Source of the DNA: Candidatus Haliotispira prima
Lineage (GTDB): Bacteria; Spirochaetota; Spirochaetia; SP-2023
NCBI GenBank assembly: GCA_029867005.1
Contig: CP123443.1
Span: forward strand, 1,736,001-1,800,000
Reading direction: 5' to 3'
Length of the DNA: 64,000 nucleotides
Positions within the stretch are counted from its first letter, which is position 1. Each line of letters opens with the position of its first letter. Below, piece after piece: positions 17,344-26,763 of this stretch. The notes under the pieces were generated by a model that was not told the origin of the DNA, searched no databases, and saw only the letters and a program-made list of their open reading frames with translations. A program made the translations under genes and the position numbers.

Positions 17344-19236
17344 CTAACGTCTAGACTTACCGTAAAAACGAAAATCAAAGCCGACAGCCAGTCGGATTTC
17401 CTCATTGCCCTTTATCCCATTATACACTGGCCCATCGTTGCGGGAAAACATAAAATGGCCCACTATTTCAATCGGCAGCTGACGGAAGCGATAGCCCACA
17501 TCCAAGCTGATGACATGTATATACTCGTAAACACCATCGTTAAGAAAATCCTTGGACGGACGTTTGCTGCCGCCACTGTCATCCTTGCTGAAATACCATT
17601 CGGCACCGGAATAAATGCCGGTATAGATCTGGTCTTCCGCAGTATTGCCGTTAGTGTTCGTACTCACTCCTGCGGTTGTCTGCGTCTTATTCACCGTATT
17701 TTCAAACAGAGCATTGCTGCGCCCTTCCACCTGACCCAGCATGCGGTTGCCGTCACCGTGCCGTATGTGCTTGTAGCCCAAGGCAAAGTGCCAACCGGGA
17801 AACGGTTGGCTTTCGATTTTAAACAAAAACTCATCTGAATTCGGCTCCAAATAGTAGCCCAAATTCGCCCCATTGTTCATCCAGGAGATATTGATGGTAC
17901 CGTGAGCCTTGGCCGAACCTTGGAAGGCACGCTGAGCATAATGGGTATAAGTGTAAGGTTCAATCTTGGTGTATTGAAATTGAAAGGTGGTAAAAGGCAG
18001 CTTCGGTATCAAAACTTTTATGCCGGCTTGGAACGCAAATTGCTGCGTCAAACTGGAAAACAGGCCTGCCAAGTCGGAAGGCTGGACTTCATCCGCAAAC
18101 CCCACGCCATAGATTGTGACATAAGGCAACTTCAGAGCCATAGTCCCCTGAATTGCCAGATTGTCATAGTCTCCCAGCAGAGATTGGCCAAACGCCACGG
18201 GCATGAACGGCATCATGTAATAAGGCTCCAGACGCTTGATCCAGACCGAACTCATGGTCACACCAATGTAAAAATACTGCGTGAGAAAAAATTCAAACTG
18301 TTGGGCGGTAAACATGGCTTTGGATGTGGACGTACTGTCATCTATGCCGTTTAGACCACCCACCATAAAATTTAGGCCGGCCCATTTAAAGGGTCGGATC
18401 GACAGATCCCAACCCAACAGCGGCCCGGCTTGCCCCGAATAAATCAAACTGGTGTTCGAAATACCTATATTGCGCTTCGTGTAACCCAAGCTCGTGCGCA
18501 CCCTGCCATTAAAAAATGAGGCGGCAACCTTACCACCCACTTGTAAAGCTAAAGACGGGCTACTGCCGTCAAACGAAACTTCGCCATTCTGAATATTACC
18601 GCCGGAAATAGCTTGGCCATCAGTTTCCAACCGATAGGTATACGGAGCAAACGCATTAGTTTTGATTAAAGTCATGCCTGTTCCGGCCATAGCCTGATAA
18701 GAAAAATACGGTGTAATATTTCCCTCAAGATAAAGGCGCATCACATTAAACAGATAGGGGTTTTGCGAGAAAAACTCCAAACGATTTTTTAGGTCAAATT
18801 CGAGGCGCAGAACCAACGGCAAGTTCTCATCACCGGAAAGCAGTACCGTACCATCTTTGAGAAAGTCGATAAATTTTGTGTCAGGCTCAAAAACCGAAAC
18901 GATGCCCAAAAAGCGTTCCATCTCTCGATCAAGAACCTTGCGCTCTGCCTCATCCAGAGTACTTACCTCACCGATCTGCTCCAAGTATCGGTATACTTGG
19001 TCGGCACTATACGGCCTATAATGAGACAAATCTGTGATATAGCCCTTCATCGAGGCTGAATCGAGCAATTCGTATACCGAATCGTCGATGTCGACACCCA
19101 AGTTTCTCTGGGCGGACAAGGACAGCAACGGCCCCGAAAGCAACAGCAACAGCAGCACGCCAAAAACGGATACACACCCCGGCTTGGTCAAGCCGTTCTG
19201 GAATCTGAGCCAAACACCTACTCTAAAGACCTTCAT
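17344..19236 (-). CDS. Predicted outer-membrane beta-barrel protein
   Basis: A 630-residue protein with a signal peptide: hydrophobic run VFGVLLLLLLSGPLLSLSA with likely cleavage before QRNLG. A helical segment of about 100 residues follows (VYELLDSASMKGYI, then YRPYSADQVYRYLEQI). The rest alternates polar and aromatic residues as expected of transmembrane beta strands (e.g. YFYIGVTMSSVWI, FQFQYTKIEPYTYTHYA) and the protein ends in a strand with aromatic residues (VGFDFRFYG). It resembles large spirochaete porin-like or Wzi-like barrels in layout, but I cannot name the family. It is divergent from murJ with a 272-base promoter region between. Confidence 0.65.
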   Translation of the reverse strand: MKVFRVGVWLRFQNGLTKPGCVSVFGVLLLLLLSGPLLSLSAQRNLGVDIDDSVYELLDSASMKGYITDLSHYRPYSADQVYRYLEQIGEVSTLDEAERKVLDREMERFLGIVSVFEPDTKFIDFLKDGTVLLSGDENLPLVLRLEFDLKNRLEFFSQNPYLFNVMRLYLEGNITPYFSYQAMAGTGMTLIKTNAFAPYTYRLETDGQAISGGNIQNGEVSFDGSSPSLALQVGGKVAASFFNGRVRTSLGYTKRNIGISNTSLIYSGQAGPLLGWDLSIRPFKWAGLNFMVGGLNGIDDSTSTSKAMFTAQQFEFFLTQYFYIGVTMSSVWIKRLEPYYMMPFMPVAFGQSLLGDYDNLAIQGTMALKLPYVTIYGVGFADEVQPSDLAGLFSSLTQQFAFQAGIKVLIPKLPFTTFQFQYTKIEPYTYTHYAQRAFQGSAKAHGTINISWMNNGANLGYYLEPNSDEFLFKIESQPFPGWHFALGYKHIRHGDGNRMLGQVEGRSNALFENTVNKTQTTAGVSTNTNGNTAEDQIYTGIYSGAEWYFSKDDSGGSKRPSKDFLNDGVYEYIHVISLDVGYRFRQLPIEIVGHFMFSRNDGPVYNGIKGNEEIRLAVGFDFRFYGKSRR

Positions 19237-19508
19237 TCACACCCCCCATGTCCGTTCCAGCCTACGGTTTCCGCCCCTGTCGGAAGCTCTATCCCGACAA
19301 ACATAGAGACCGAGGCTTACAGTACTGTCTCAACACCAATCTTCAATCCAGACCATTGTGACGGTCAGTTACTGTACCCACTTTTATAGCTTTTTCAAGT
19401 ATTTCCCTCTTGTCTAACAGCGAAACATATTATATGTATTGATCCCATTATCTGAAAAGACCCTGGAGCCTCCTTGAAATTTTCTCCTTCTGCCATGAAA
19501 TCACGACT

Positions 19509-21236
19509 ATGAAAATGACAACCAACCCGAATAATAGCCCCCCACGCCTGTCATCCGGCTCCCAACCGAGCCCCGAAAAACACGCAGAACAAAAACCGGC
19601 ATCCTCTGCCAAGCCTATTGTTATGGTGATGCTCGGTACCCTGAGTTCCAGACTGCTTGGTTTTATACGTAATGCCGCAATCGCTTTTTACTTTGGTGCC
19701 GGAGAAAGAGCTGATGTACTCAATTTTATCCAGGCTATCCCAATGCTGCTGCGCCGCCTCGCGGCCGAAGGCTCTCTGGAAACCGCGCTGGTGCCGGAAC
19801 TTTCCCGCAGCCGAGAGCGCAACCCCAACCTGAGCGAAAGCAGACTCATCTGGCGCAAACTGCTGGCCATCCAGTGGAGTATTATATTCCCGCTCTGTTT
19901 GTTGCTGGTCCTGTTTCCACAACAAATCATCGAATTGCTGACCGAATTTCCCAAGCGAGAGCAAACCGAGATAGCCAGCCGCATGTTGTATTTCATCAGC
20001 CCCTATGTTTTTCTCCTCAGTCAGTCCGTACTGCTCGGGGCCTTGCTGTCCAGCCGACAAAAATTCACCTTAAGTTCCTTCACGCCACTACTGTCTTCCA
20101 TTGCCGTGATTGCCGCCACAGTATTGCTCCAATCCGTATACGATGTCTTTGCCGTATTGTTTGGAATGTTGGCAGGAATCATTCTGCAACTGGCCTTCCT
20201 GCTCCCCCCTATTCTGCGTTCCGGCTACTCTTTGATACCCGACTTTCGGCTCAAAGATCCGGCAATCCGCCGCATCCGCCAGGTATGGTGGCCACTGTGG
20301 CTCAGTACCGGCCTTTTAGCCCTAATGCAGTTTATTGCCAATTACCTGGCCTCCAGAGCCGAAAGCGGCAGTGTGTCGGCGATGACCAACGCTCTCATTT
20401 TCTTTCAGTTACCGCAAGGGCTAATCTATGCTTCTATCGCCAAAGTCTGCCTGCCCCGGATGAGTCAACTTCGCCGGTCGGAATCCGGCGACCACTCAGA
20501 ACAGGCAAGCCAAGTGCTGCGCTATGGTTTACGCCAGTTGTTCATCTTGCTGCTGCCGGCAACTATCATATTATTCATCATGAGCGAAGCTCTGATTGCC
20601 GTAGCCTTCCAACGCGGGGCATTTCGCTTACAGGACACCTTGCTCACCGCTGAAGTCCTGCGCTATTATGCTTTAGGGTCTTTCCCCATAGCCGTCTTTC
20701 GCTTCCTTCAACAGTACCTCTACGCTCAGTCTCGAAGATTTCAGCCCCTATTTCAGGTGTTGGCCGTGACTCTGATTGATATACCCCTCTCCATTTTTCT
20801 GATAAATGTCCTAAATATGGGGGTAATCGCACTACCGATTGCCAACACCGCCAGTTATATAGTGGTCACTATCTATTCCTACTACGTGACAGCCCGATAC
20901 AGCTCAGGTCTCCTGCAAAGGGCGCGCTGGGCAAACATTTGCACCGGATTGCTACCAAAATTACTATTCATTTGTGCCGGCCTGCTATTTTTCGATGCCG
21001 GTCTCAGATGGCTGGAACAATACCTCTTTGCCGGTAGTCCCGGATGGAGTCTTGCCCAATACGGGAGCAGCCTGCAACTTGCCTCCGGGAGTTTGGCAGA
21101 CAGTAAAATATGGTGGTGGAGCGGAGGAGGCTCGCTGCGCAACTTTGCCGTTCTGGCCGTTCACGGCCTTAGTCTGCTGGCTTATTTTATGCTGCTCTGT
21201 CGCCTCTGCCGTATACCGCTGCTAAAGCAACGTTAA
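19509..21236 (+). CDS. murJ: Lipid II flippase MurJ (MviN)
   Basis: A 575-residue polytopic protein. After a 36-residue Pro/Ser-rich start, VMLGTLSSRLLGFIRNAAIA and FGAGERADVLNFIQAIPMLLRRLAAEGSLETALVPELS are the classic MurJ N-terminus, with the conserved Arg residues that line the lipid II cavity. About fourteen membrane helices follow, and FQRGAFRLQDTLLTAEVLRYYALG is the typical mid-protein signature. MurJ flips lipid II across the inner membrane for peptidoglycan synthesis. The start has no clear ribosome binding site, and ATG codons at 19509 and 19515 are equally possible. The final loop between the last two helices is longer than usual. Confidence 0.93.
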   Translation: MKMTTNPNNSPPRLSSGSQPSPEKHAEQKPASSAKPIVMVMLGTLSSRLLGFIRNAAIAFYFGAGERADVLNFIQAIPMLLRRLAAEGSLETALVPELSRSRERNPNLSESRLIWRKLLAIQWSIIFPLCLLLVLFPQQIIELLTEFPKREQTEIASRMLYFISPYVFLLSQSVLLGALLSSRQKFTLSSFTPLLSSIAVIAATVLLQSVYDVFAVLFGMLAGIILQLAFLLPPILRSGYSLIPDFRLKDPAIRRIRQVWWPLWLSTGLLALMQFIANYLASRAESGSVSAMTNALIFFQLPQGLIYASIAKVCLPRMSQLRRSESGDHSEQASQVLRYGLRQLFILLLPATIILFIMSEALIAVAFQRGAFRLQDTLLTAEVLRYYALGSFPIAVFRFLQQYLYAQSRRFQPLFQVLAVTLIDIPLSIFLINVLNMGVIALPIANTASYIVVTIYSYYVTARYSSGLLQRARWANICTGLLPKLLFICAGLLFFDAGLRWLEQYLFAGSPGWSLAQYGSSLQLASGSLADSKIWWWSGGGSLRNFAVLAVHGLSLLAYFMLLCRLCRIPLLKQR

Positions 21237-21991
21237 ATCTAACAGCTAAAACAAGCCTCAAAAGCACATAAAAGGTACATAAAAAATGCTGACACTTCTC
21301 TGGCGTGTGCTTTGCGCAACCGTACAACTATGTGAAATTTTGCAGTAGTAAAGACTTACTCTAATGACAAAACTCACCCAAAACTTACCGATAAAATTTC
21401 TCACATTTAGACACTATTTTATCTCCAAATAATATAAGTTCCTGTAAAGAAATTCTAAATTGTTTTCAGTGCCAACCCCGGGCCAGTTTAATCCGACAAG
21501 ATTACCGGAATAGGCAATATCACCAGTAATAGAAATCGTTCGTGATCTGAAGTGTACCCAATTTATTGGGGTACTGGCTATGGCACTGTTGTAACCGACT
21601 CTAATTTTTATTGTGATTTGTCGATTTATCATTTTTTCAATAATTTGATTGATTTTTTCCGTAGTCATGTCTTAGGTTATTTATGGAATATTGAAAAGAT
21701 GCGCTGACCATACTTACGTACAAGTTCTAAAAATCTTCATTCCGTTCTCTCATTTTTTCCGAAAGTTCCTAATCTATAGAGAGATCCGTCAACTATCCGG
21801 CTTTATTCCAACTTTGTTGTATTCTCCAACTATTTTGGGGTGGAGACGTTTTCTATCTTGTTCTATAAGAATCTTATATGAATATAAACTGGTATTCTTT
21901 GATATGGAAACTTTCTCTGTTTCCGGAAATAAATTTTCGCAGAGACTCTTAATCTCTCCGGCGGGACTTCAGTCAGTCTCCAATTAAGCCC
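21237..21991. other. AT-rich intergenic region with one weak small ORF
   Basis: The 755 bases between murJ and csrA are much richer in A+T than the genes around them. The only reading frame with protein-like sequence is the 84-codon minus-strand ORF listed separately. A weak stem (AGAGA/TCTCT, near 21945-21962) could act in ending the csrA transcript. Confidence 0.5.
21414..21668 (-). CDS. Possible small hypothetical protein in AT-rich gap
   Basis: An 84-residue frame starting ATG at 21668, MTTEKINQIIEKMINRQITI, followed by beta-like segments (ISITGDIAYSGNLVGLNW) and an aromatic C-terminus. The start lacks a convincing ribosome binding site. I do not recognise it. It may be a real small gene, a decayed remnant or a chance frame; the balanced amino-acid composition argues mildly for coding. 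It would be downstream of csrA. Confidence 0.3.
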   Translation of the reverse strand: MTTEKINQIIEKMINRQITIKIRVGYNSAIASTPINWVHFRSRTISITGDIAYSGNLVGLNWPGVGTENNLEFLYRNLYYLEIK

Positions 21992-22270
21992 TCAATCTTC
22001 CTGATTCCGCTTCCCTGCCCGTTCTTGCAATAGTTTTTGCAAATCGGACAACTTAGAGCTGCCCGGTACACCCTGGATACTTTGAGTACTTTGGGCCGCA
22101 CTGCGCATTGCATCCTGGATCTGTTCGTAAATCTCTTTCCGAAAGATCTTCACATTGCGCGGCGCGCTAATACCCAGACGCACCTGATCCCCTTTAATCT
22201 CAGTGACACTAATTTCAATAGTATCACTGACGATAATGCTCTGGCCTTGACGCCGAGAAAGTACAAGCAC
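21992..22270 (-). CDS. csrA: Carbon storage regulator CsrA
   Basis: A 92-residue CsrA. MLVLSRRQGQSIIVSDTIEI and the VRLGISAPRNVKIFRKEIYEQI segment contain the RNA-binding residues of the family (L4, R6 and the R in the AP-NV-I-R-E-Y stretch). The C-terminal 30 residues form a polar extension longer than in E. coli CsrA. CsrA binds GGA motifs in mRNA leaders; with FliW it controls flagellin translation in spirochaetes and firmicutes. It starts 10 bases after the fliW stop, so the two are translated together. Confidence 0.96.
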   Translation of the reverse strand: MLVLSRRQGQSIIVSDTIEISVTEIKGDQVRLGISAPRNVKIFRKEIYEQIQDAMRSAAQSTQSIQGVPGSSKLSDLQKLLQERAGKRNQED

Positions 22271-22280
22271 GGAAGCCCTT

Positions 22281-22748
22281 CTATAAGCCTTCAGGATCGA
22301 AATTCACGGCAGGTTCCGGGAGGCGCAAATCCGTAAGACTGTGCCGCACCGACCGGTGCTCATCACTGACAATAATCTGACGCCCGAGATTACGCACTTT
22401 GTTAAGTACCACAGGGCCCTTCATGTTGGCGGTGGAATCCCGGTCGTTGAGCGTTACTATCGAAAACGTGAGTAAATTGGCATCGCTTTCATCCTGGAGC
22501 CCGATACCGGAAAAATCTTCGAGAGCTGCCGGCTTAACGCTGTAATCGGATATCAGAAACTGCGGAGCCAGCAACAGAAAAGCCAGTTCTTCGTGTTCCA
22601 TCGATTGTAACCAATAAAACGGCGGGTAGGTCGAATCGAGCAAGGCAAAACTGCGCAAATCCTCGAACGCATATAAACCATAGGGAAAATGGAATATCTG
22701 CCGCAGATCAATCTCGACTTCTCCCATGGCCTGAGTCTGTATTATCAT
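22281..22748 (-). CDS. fliW: Flagellar assembly factor FliW
   Basis: A 155-residue protein. GEVEIDLRQIFHFPYGLYAFED matches the FliW N-terminus, followed by WLQSMEHEELAFLLLAP and the LTFSIVTLNDRDSTANMKGPVVLN core. FliW binds flagellin or CsrA and relieves CsrA repression of flagellin translation. The ATG at 22748 (MIIQTQ) is chosen since everything upstream is the 3' end of flgL in another frame. It overlaps nothing, 20 bases after flgL. Confidence 0.94.
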   Translation of the reverse strand: MIIQTQAMGEVEIDLRQIFHFPYGLYAFEDLRSFALLDSTYPPFYWLQSMEHEELAFLLLAPQFLISDYSVKPAALEDFSGIGLQDESDANLLTFSIVTLNDRDSTANMKGPVVLNKVRNLGRQIIVSDEHRSVRHSLTDLRLPEPAVNFDPEGL

Positions 22749-22768
22749 TGCAATCCTAAACCGGGACT

Positions 22769-24013
22769 TTAACGCAGAAAGTCCATCAAACTGGTATTCA
22801 TGGTGCGAGCCGCTACCATATAAGCCGCAGTCTGCGAATTTTGCAATTCCTTTAACTCTAAAATCGCCTGACTGATGTCCACCGAACGCTCTTCTGCATC
22901 CATAGTAGTATAATTCAATTGCTCTTCCTGCAACCAATTACCAATATTCTCCGCCCGCTCCCGGCGTGCCCCAAATGCCGTACGCACCGAGCTAACATTG
23001 GCAATACCGGCATCGATGGCCGCAAGATAGCGGCTGCCCACAGCCTCAGAATCTCCATTTAACAGAGCATCACGCAGGCCGACGACCACATCGAACAGAG
23101 AGGTTCCGCTCTGCTGTGCCTGAGTATCAATATTATATGGAGGCCGATTGTGCCGGGTCAGGCCAAGCACTTGCAGGTTCGTGCTGCCGTTTTCTTCCTG
23201 CAACCATATCTGGTGGGGTTCCGTACTCTGCAACACAACACCGCGATTCAAAGGAGAGATTTCGGCGCGGACCGCCGCGCCACTATCGTTAATCTTCGCC
23301 ACAATCGTCTGAGCGTTATCACCTATTTCCAGAGGAATCCGGACACCGTCTATCATAAAACTGCCGGCCTGCTGCACCACAAAACTGTCACTGTTGACAT
23401 CGCCGGCAATACGGTGTTCCTGTGCCCAGAACAGCTTGCTGCCGGGCACGGTCGCTTCAATATATTTCCCGTCAACAACTTCCAGAGAGCGGGCCTGATT
23501 ATTGCCCACGTAGCGAACCTGAATAACCGCATTCTCGCCCAAACCGGGAACGAAACCTTCCTCACTGACGAAAGCGGTAGCCATTGCTTCTGTACCGCCA
23601 AACATCGCCGTACCATACTCATCGCGAGCATTGGCCACGCTGACCAAATCCCGTAACAATTCATTGGCCACAAGACCAATTTGCTTCAGATCATCATTGG
23701 CATAGGTGCCATTGGCACCCTGCACCGCCATAGTGCGCAGCTCCTGAAGATTACTCATCACTCGGTTCATCTGGCTCTCAGCCATCTGAAAACGCTCATT
23801 GACATGAATGACCTGATCACTGTACTTCTCCAGACGGCTCAATTGCGAAAGGTAACGCGAAGCGCGGGCCGCAGTAATCGTCTTCTCACCCAAATTATCA
23901 TACTTCTGATTGCTGCCAATCTGATTTGTCAGGTTGTTAATTTTGGCATCTTTCTCTCTCGCATAGTGTCGAATATCATCACTACTCTGATATGTACCGG
24001 TACGAATATCCAT
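22769..24013 (-). CDS. flgL: Flagellar hook-associated protein 3 FlgL
   Basis: A 414-residue flagellin-superfamily protein. The N-terminus carries the heptad region (SRYLSQLSRLEKYSDQVIHVNERFQMAESQMNRVMSNLQELRTMAVQGANGTY) and the C-terminus ends in the paired helix LKELQNSQTAAYMVAARTM. The central domain includes TAMFGGTE. FlgL joins hook and filament together with FlgK. AGGAG stands 7 bases before the ATG at 24013. It follows flgK by 39 bases. Confidence 0.94.
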   Translation of the reverse strand: MDIRTGTYQSSDDIRHYAREKDAKINNLTNQIGSNQKYDNLGEKTITAARASRYLSQLSRLEKYSDQVIHVNERFQMAESQMNRVMSNLQELRTMAVQGANGTYANDDLKQIGLVANELLRDLVSVANARDEYGTAMFGGTEAMATAFVSEEGFVPGLGENAVIQVRYVGNNQARSLEVVDGKYIEATVPGSKLFWAQEHRIAGDVNSDSFVVQQAGSFMIDGVRIPLEIGDNAQTIVAKINDSGAAVRAEISPLNRGVVLQSTEPHQIWLQEENGSTNLQVLGLTRHNRPPYNIDTQAQQSGTSLFDVVVGLRDALLNGDSEAVGSRYLAAIDAGIANVSSVRTAFGARRERAENIGNWLQEEQLNYTTMDAEERSVDISQAILELKELQNSQTAAYMVAARTMNTSLMDFLR

Positions 24014-24052
24014 AATTCACTCCTGAAGTATTTCACTTCAAAAAAATTTTCT

Positions 24053-25987
24053 TTAAGCACCAACCTGATTCATTAGGACATCCATTAGCTTATCAAACGT
24101 GGCAATAAACTTGGCCGCCGCATTATAGCCGTGCTGGAACTTTATCATATTAGTGAATTCCTCATCCAGGTTGACACTGCTAACCTCTTTGCGCATGTCC
24201 TGCAATTCCTTCAATTCCCCCTCAAAGGTACTGCGAAAGAGATCTGCCTGATGTTCTTTGCCACCAATTTCAGCAATATTGCCGGCAAAGAAATCACCCA
24301 TCGTTTCACGACCGCCAAACATCAGAGGACGGTGTGCCAAACCGGCTATTTCCAAGGCAATCTCGTTATTACCCAAAGGAGCCTGACGGCCGTCGACGGT
24401 TCCGGCCAACAGGCTCGGCTTTGCCGAACTGATCGTACCCGGGTCCGTAAGGATAGCCTTATTCACCCGCACGGAAGCCGAAGGATTGCGCTGCAACTGA
24501 ACCTGCCACTTGGCCGCCCCGGCCCCCAATCCACCATTTGCCGTATCTTGGCGCAGCAGCCAAACTTGGTCCGGCTGCCCACCGTCAAAAACGTTGCCCG
24601 GCTCTTCCTGACTTTGGCTCTGCATCAGCCCGCTGTACTGTGTCAGAAAATAAGAACTATCCTCCACGTAGGAAAGCGCGAAATTGCTTTCCGCAGTAGC
24701 GTGCAACTGCAAGTTTCCATTCCGATCCAAACGGGCTCTGACATCGCCACCCGACTGATTGATCCTTTCGATTACAGACTGCACCGTATCTGTCGCATTG
24801 TAAGGAACTCGAATAGTTCCATTCGGTGCCCCCAATGACAGCTCACCGCTAATGCCCAACACATCGGTAGGACTGAGCCTTTCCGTACCACTGATCTGAT
24901 ACAAACGTGTCTGATCAAAGTTGCCATCGCCGTTGCTGTCATAGTTACCCAACGGGTTGGTCGTCTCGCTGAACACCTCGAAGAAACTGACCCCGGTTTT
25001 ACCATTGTAGCCGACACCGGAACTGTGGATTTCATTGACTTGCGCCACATAGGTCATTGTCAGCTCGTCAAGTTGCGTGATTTCCCGTCCCAGGTCCTCG
25101 TCCCGCAAATCCAGCAGAGCCTTGAGAGAGCCTCCCTTGAACTGCACCGGCTCGAACTCCGCCATCGTGTTGCCACTGCTTTTAGGCCAGATCACCTGAA
25201 AATAGCCGTTACTTTCAGAGCTGGCCCGCAACTGAAAATTCTGCACATCTGCACCCTGAATCAAGCGAAAACCGCCAACATGCACCTGATACTCATCCGT
25301 ATCACGCAGATCCGTGCTGATATCGATATACTGAGAGAGCTCCTCTACCAACAGATCCCGCATGTCCATCAGGTCATTTGGTTGATCGCCCACAGCCAAA
25401 GAACGCAGGATTTCTTTGTTCAAATTGCCAATATTGTTCGCCAAGTCATTGACCTCATTGACCTGAATACGAATCTCTTCGTTGATCTGATTGCGCAGCC
25501 CATTCAATTGCTCAAAGCGCAAATTGATGTGATCCATCAGGTTTTGCCCGCGATAGGCAATCTGCTGACGGGCATCCAAGTTGGCAGGATCAGCAGAAAG
25601 GTCCTGCCACGACTCCCAAAACTGGTCGGCAACCTTACGGACAGAATTACCGTCATTCTCCCGGTACATCTGATCAATCCGGGCCAGATATCTGCTGCGC
25701 ACCTGCCAATACGAAGACTTTTCCTGGGACTGTAAAATCTTGCTGTCAATAAAAAAGTCCCGTACCCGCTCTATCCGGGTGACAGCAACGCCGGTACCGA
25801 TCTGCCCGGCCCGCTCCGGACGGGTCAGATCCGGTGCATACAGCGGGTCTGTAGGGCTCATGCGCACACGTTGACGGCTGTAACCTTCTGTCGAGGAATT
25901 GCTGATGTTATGCGCTACAGTACTCAGCGCAGTTTGATGCGCCATCAGGCCACGCTTACCCGTCTCCAACTGTCCAAACGTACTCAT
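24053..25987 (-). CDS. flgK: Flagellar hook-associated protein 1 FlgK
   Basis: A 644-residue protein. The N-terminus (FGQLETGKRGLMAHQTALSTVAHNISNSSTEGYSRQRVRM) is the rod/hook/HAP signature with the ANT/S-TEGYSRQ motif, and the C-terminus (VNLDEEFTNMIKFQHGYNAAAKFIATFDKLMDVLM) is the matching FlgK end. Length is typical. FlgK forms the first hook-filament junction layer in the periplasmic flagellum. AGGAG precedes the ATG at 25987. It follows flgN by 36 bases. Confidence 0.95.
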   Translation of the reverse strand: MSTFGQLETGKRGLMAHQTALSTVAHNISNSSTEGYSRQRVRMSPTDPLYAPDLTRPERAGQIGTGVAVTRIERVRDFFIDSKILQSQEKSSYWQVRSRYLARIDQMYRENDGNSVRKVADQFWESWQDLSADPANLDARQQIAYRGQNLMDHINLRFEQLNGLRNQINEEIRIQVNEVNDLANNIGNLNKEILRSLAVGDQPNDLMDMRDLLVEELSQYIDISTDLRDTDEYQVHVGGFRLIQGADVQNFQLRASSESNGYFQVIWPKSSGNTMAEFEPVQFKGGSLKALLDLRDEDLGREITQLDELTMTYVAQVNEIHSSGVGYNGKTGVSFFEVFSETTNPLGNYDSNGDGNFDQTRLYQISGTERLSPTDVLGISGELSLGAPNGTIRVPYNATDTVQSVIERINQSGGDVRARLDRNGNLQLHATAESNFALSYVEDSSYFLTQYSGLMQSQSQEEPGNVFDGGQPDQVWLLRQDTANGGLGAGAAKWQVQLQRNPSASVRVNKAILTDPGTISSAKPSLLAGTVDGRQAPLGNNEIALEIAGLAHRPLMFGGRETMGDFFAGNIAEIGGKEHQADLFRSTFEGELKELQDMRKEVSSVNLDEEFTNMIKFQHGYNAAAKFIATFDKLMDVLMNQVGA

Positions 25988-26023
25988 ATCCGGCTCCTGA
26001 AATCCATCAAGCCTCTCGGCTTG

Positions 26024-26563
26024 CTATGCCTCTCCATTGAAAATACGTGCGGGGGCAGCAGCTCCTGACTGATACCGACCTCCCCCCCGACTGTAGACCT
26101 GCCCGAGGTCCAGCTCATCATCCTTGAGTGCCGCCAAAAAACCTTCAATCATTTCCTGTTTCTCTTGGCTGTAATACCGCAAGACCTGTAGTTCACTCTG
26201 ACGATGTACCAAATTGTTGCGCAGCTCCTGCCAAATTTTACGCACGCGCGCGCGCTGCTCTGCGGGCAACAACGGCAACAATTCACTGAATTTCCACAAC
26301 CGGGGAGGATCTTGCAACGACTCCCGATCCGGCTGTAGCAGATTCTGGAGTCCGATGCGCAATTCTAAAATCTGCTTGCTGATGCGACCCTGTTCCCGAG
26401 CCAATAATTCCATGCGCTCCAAATTCCGGTTCAAAGGCGACCAAGCCTTATCCTTTATGGCCTTTCGCGCTTCCCGGTATAAACCGGCCTGATCTTCGGA
26501 AAGTTCAAACAGCTTAGCAAAATATTCGCAGAGTTGTTCACAACATTCCACTACACTCAGCAT
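26024..26563 (-). CDS. flgN: FlgN-like flagellar export chaperone
   Basis: A 179-residue, almost wholly helical protein, directly upstream of flgK. The helical pattern (CEQLCEYFAKLFELSEDQAGLYREARKAIKD, then MELLAREQGRISKQILELR and a C-terminal YYSQEKQEMIEGFLAAL) is that of FlgN, which guards FlgK and FlgL before export. Sequence conservation in this family is low, so the call rests largely on helix pattern, length and its place at the head of the flgK-flgL cluster. The operon promoter should lie in the 200 bases before it, which it shares with the divergent methyltransferase gene. Confidence 0.75.
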   Translation of the reverse strand: MLSVVECCEQLCEYFAKLFELSEDQAGLYREARKAIKDKAWSPLNRNLERMELLAREQGRISKQILELRIGLQNLLQPDRESLQDPPRLWKFSELLPLLPAEQRARVRKIWQELRNNLVHRQSELQVLRYYSQEKQEMIEGFLAALKDDELDLGQVYSRGGGRYQSGAAAPARIFNGEA

Positions 26564-26763
26564 ACGGTCCTTCCCGAGTCACAGCCACAAGTACAGCCGA
26601 AGCATTAACAAAGCGACAAAGCTCACTAGTTTCTCGGTTATTTTGCCTATTCCATGAGAAAAAAATGGACAGAACAGAGTTTTATGACGTTCCGATACAA
26701 CATTAACCAGCCGAAATTTTCCCGGCCCGACTTTCCCAAACCGGGGATAATTGCCATACTGTA

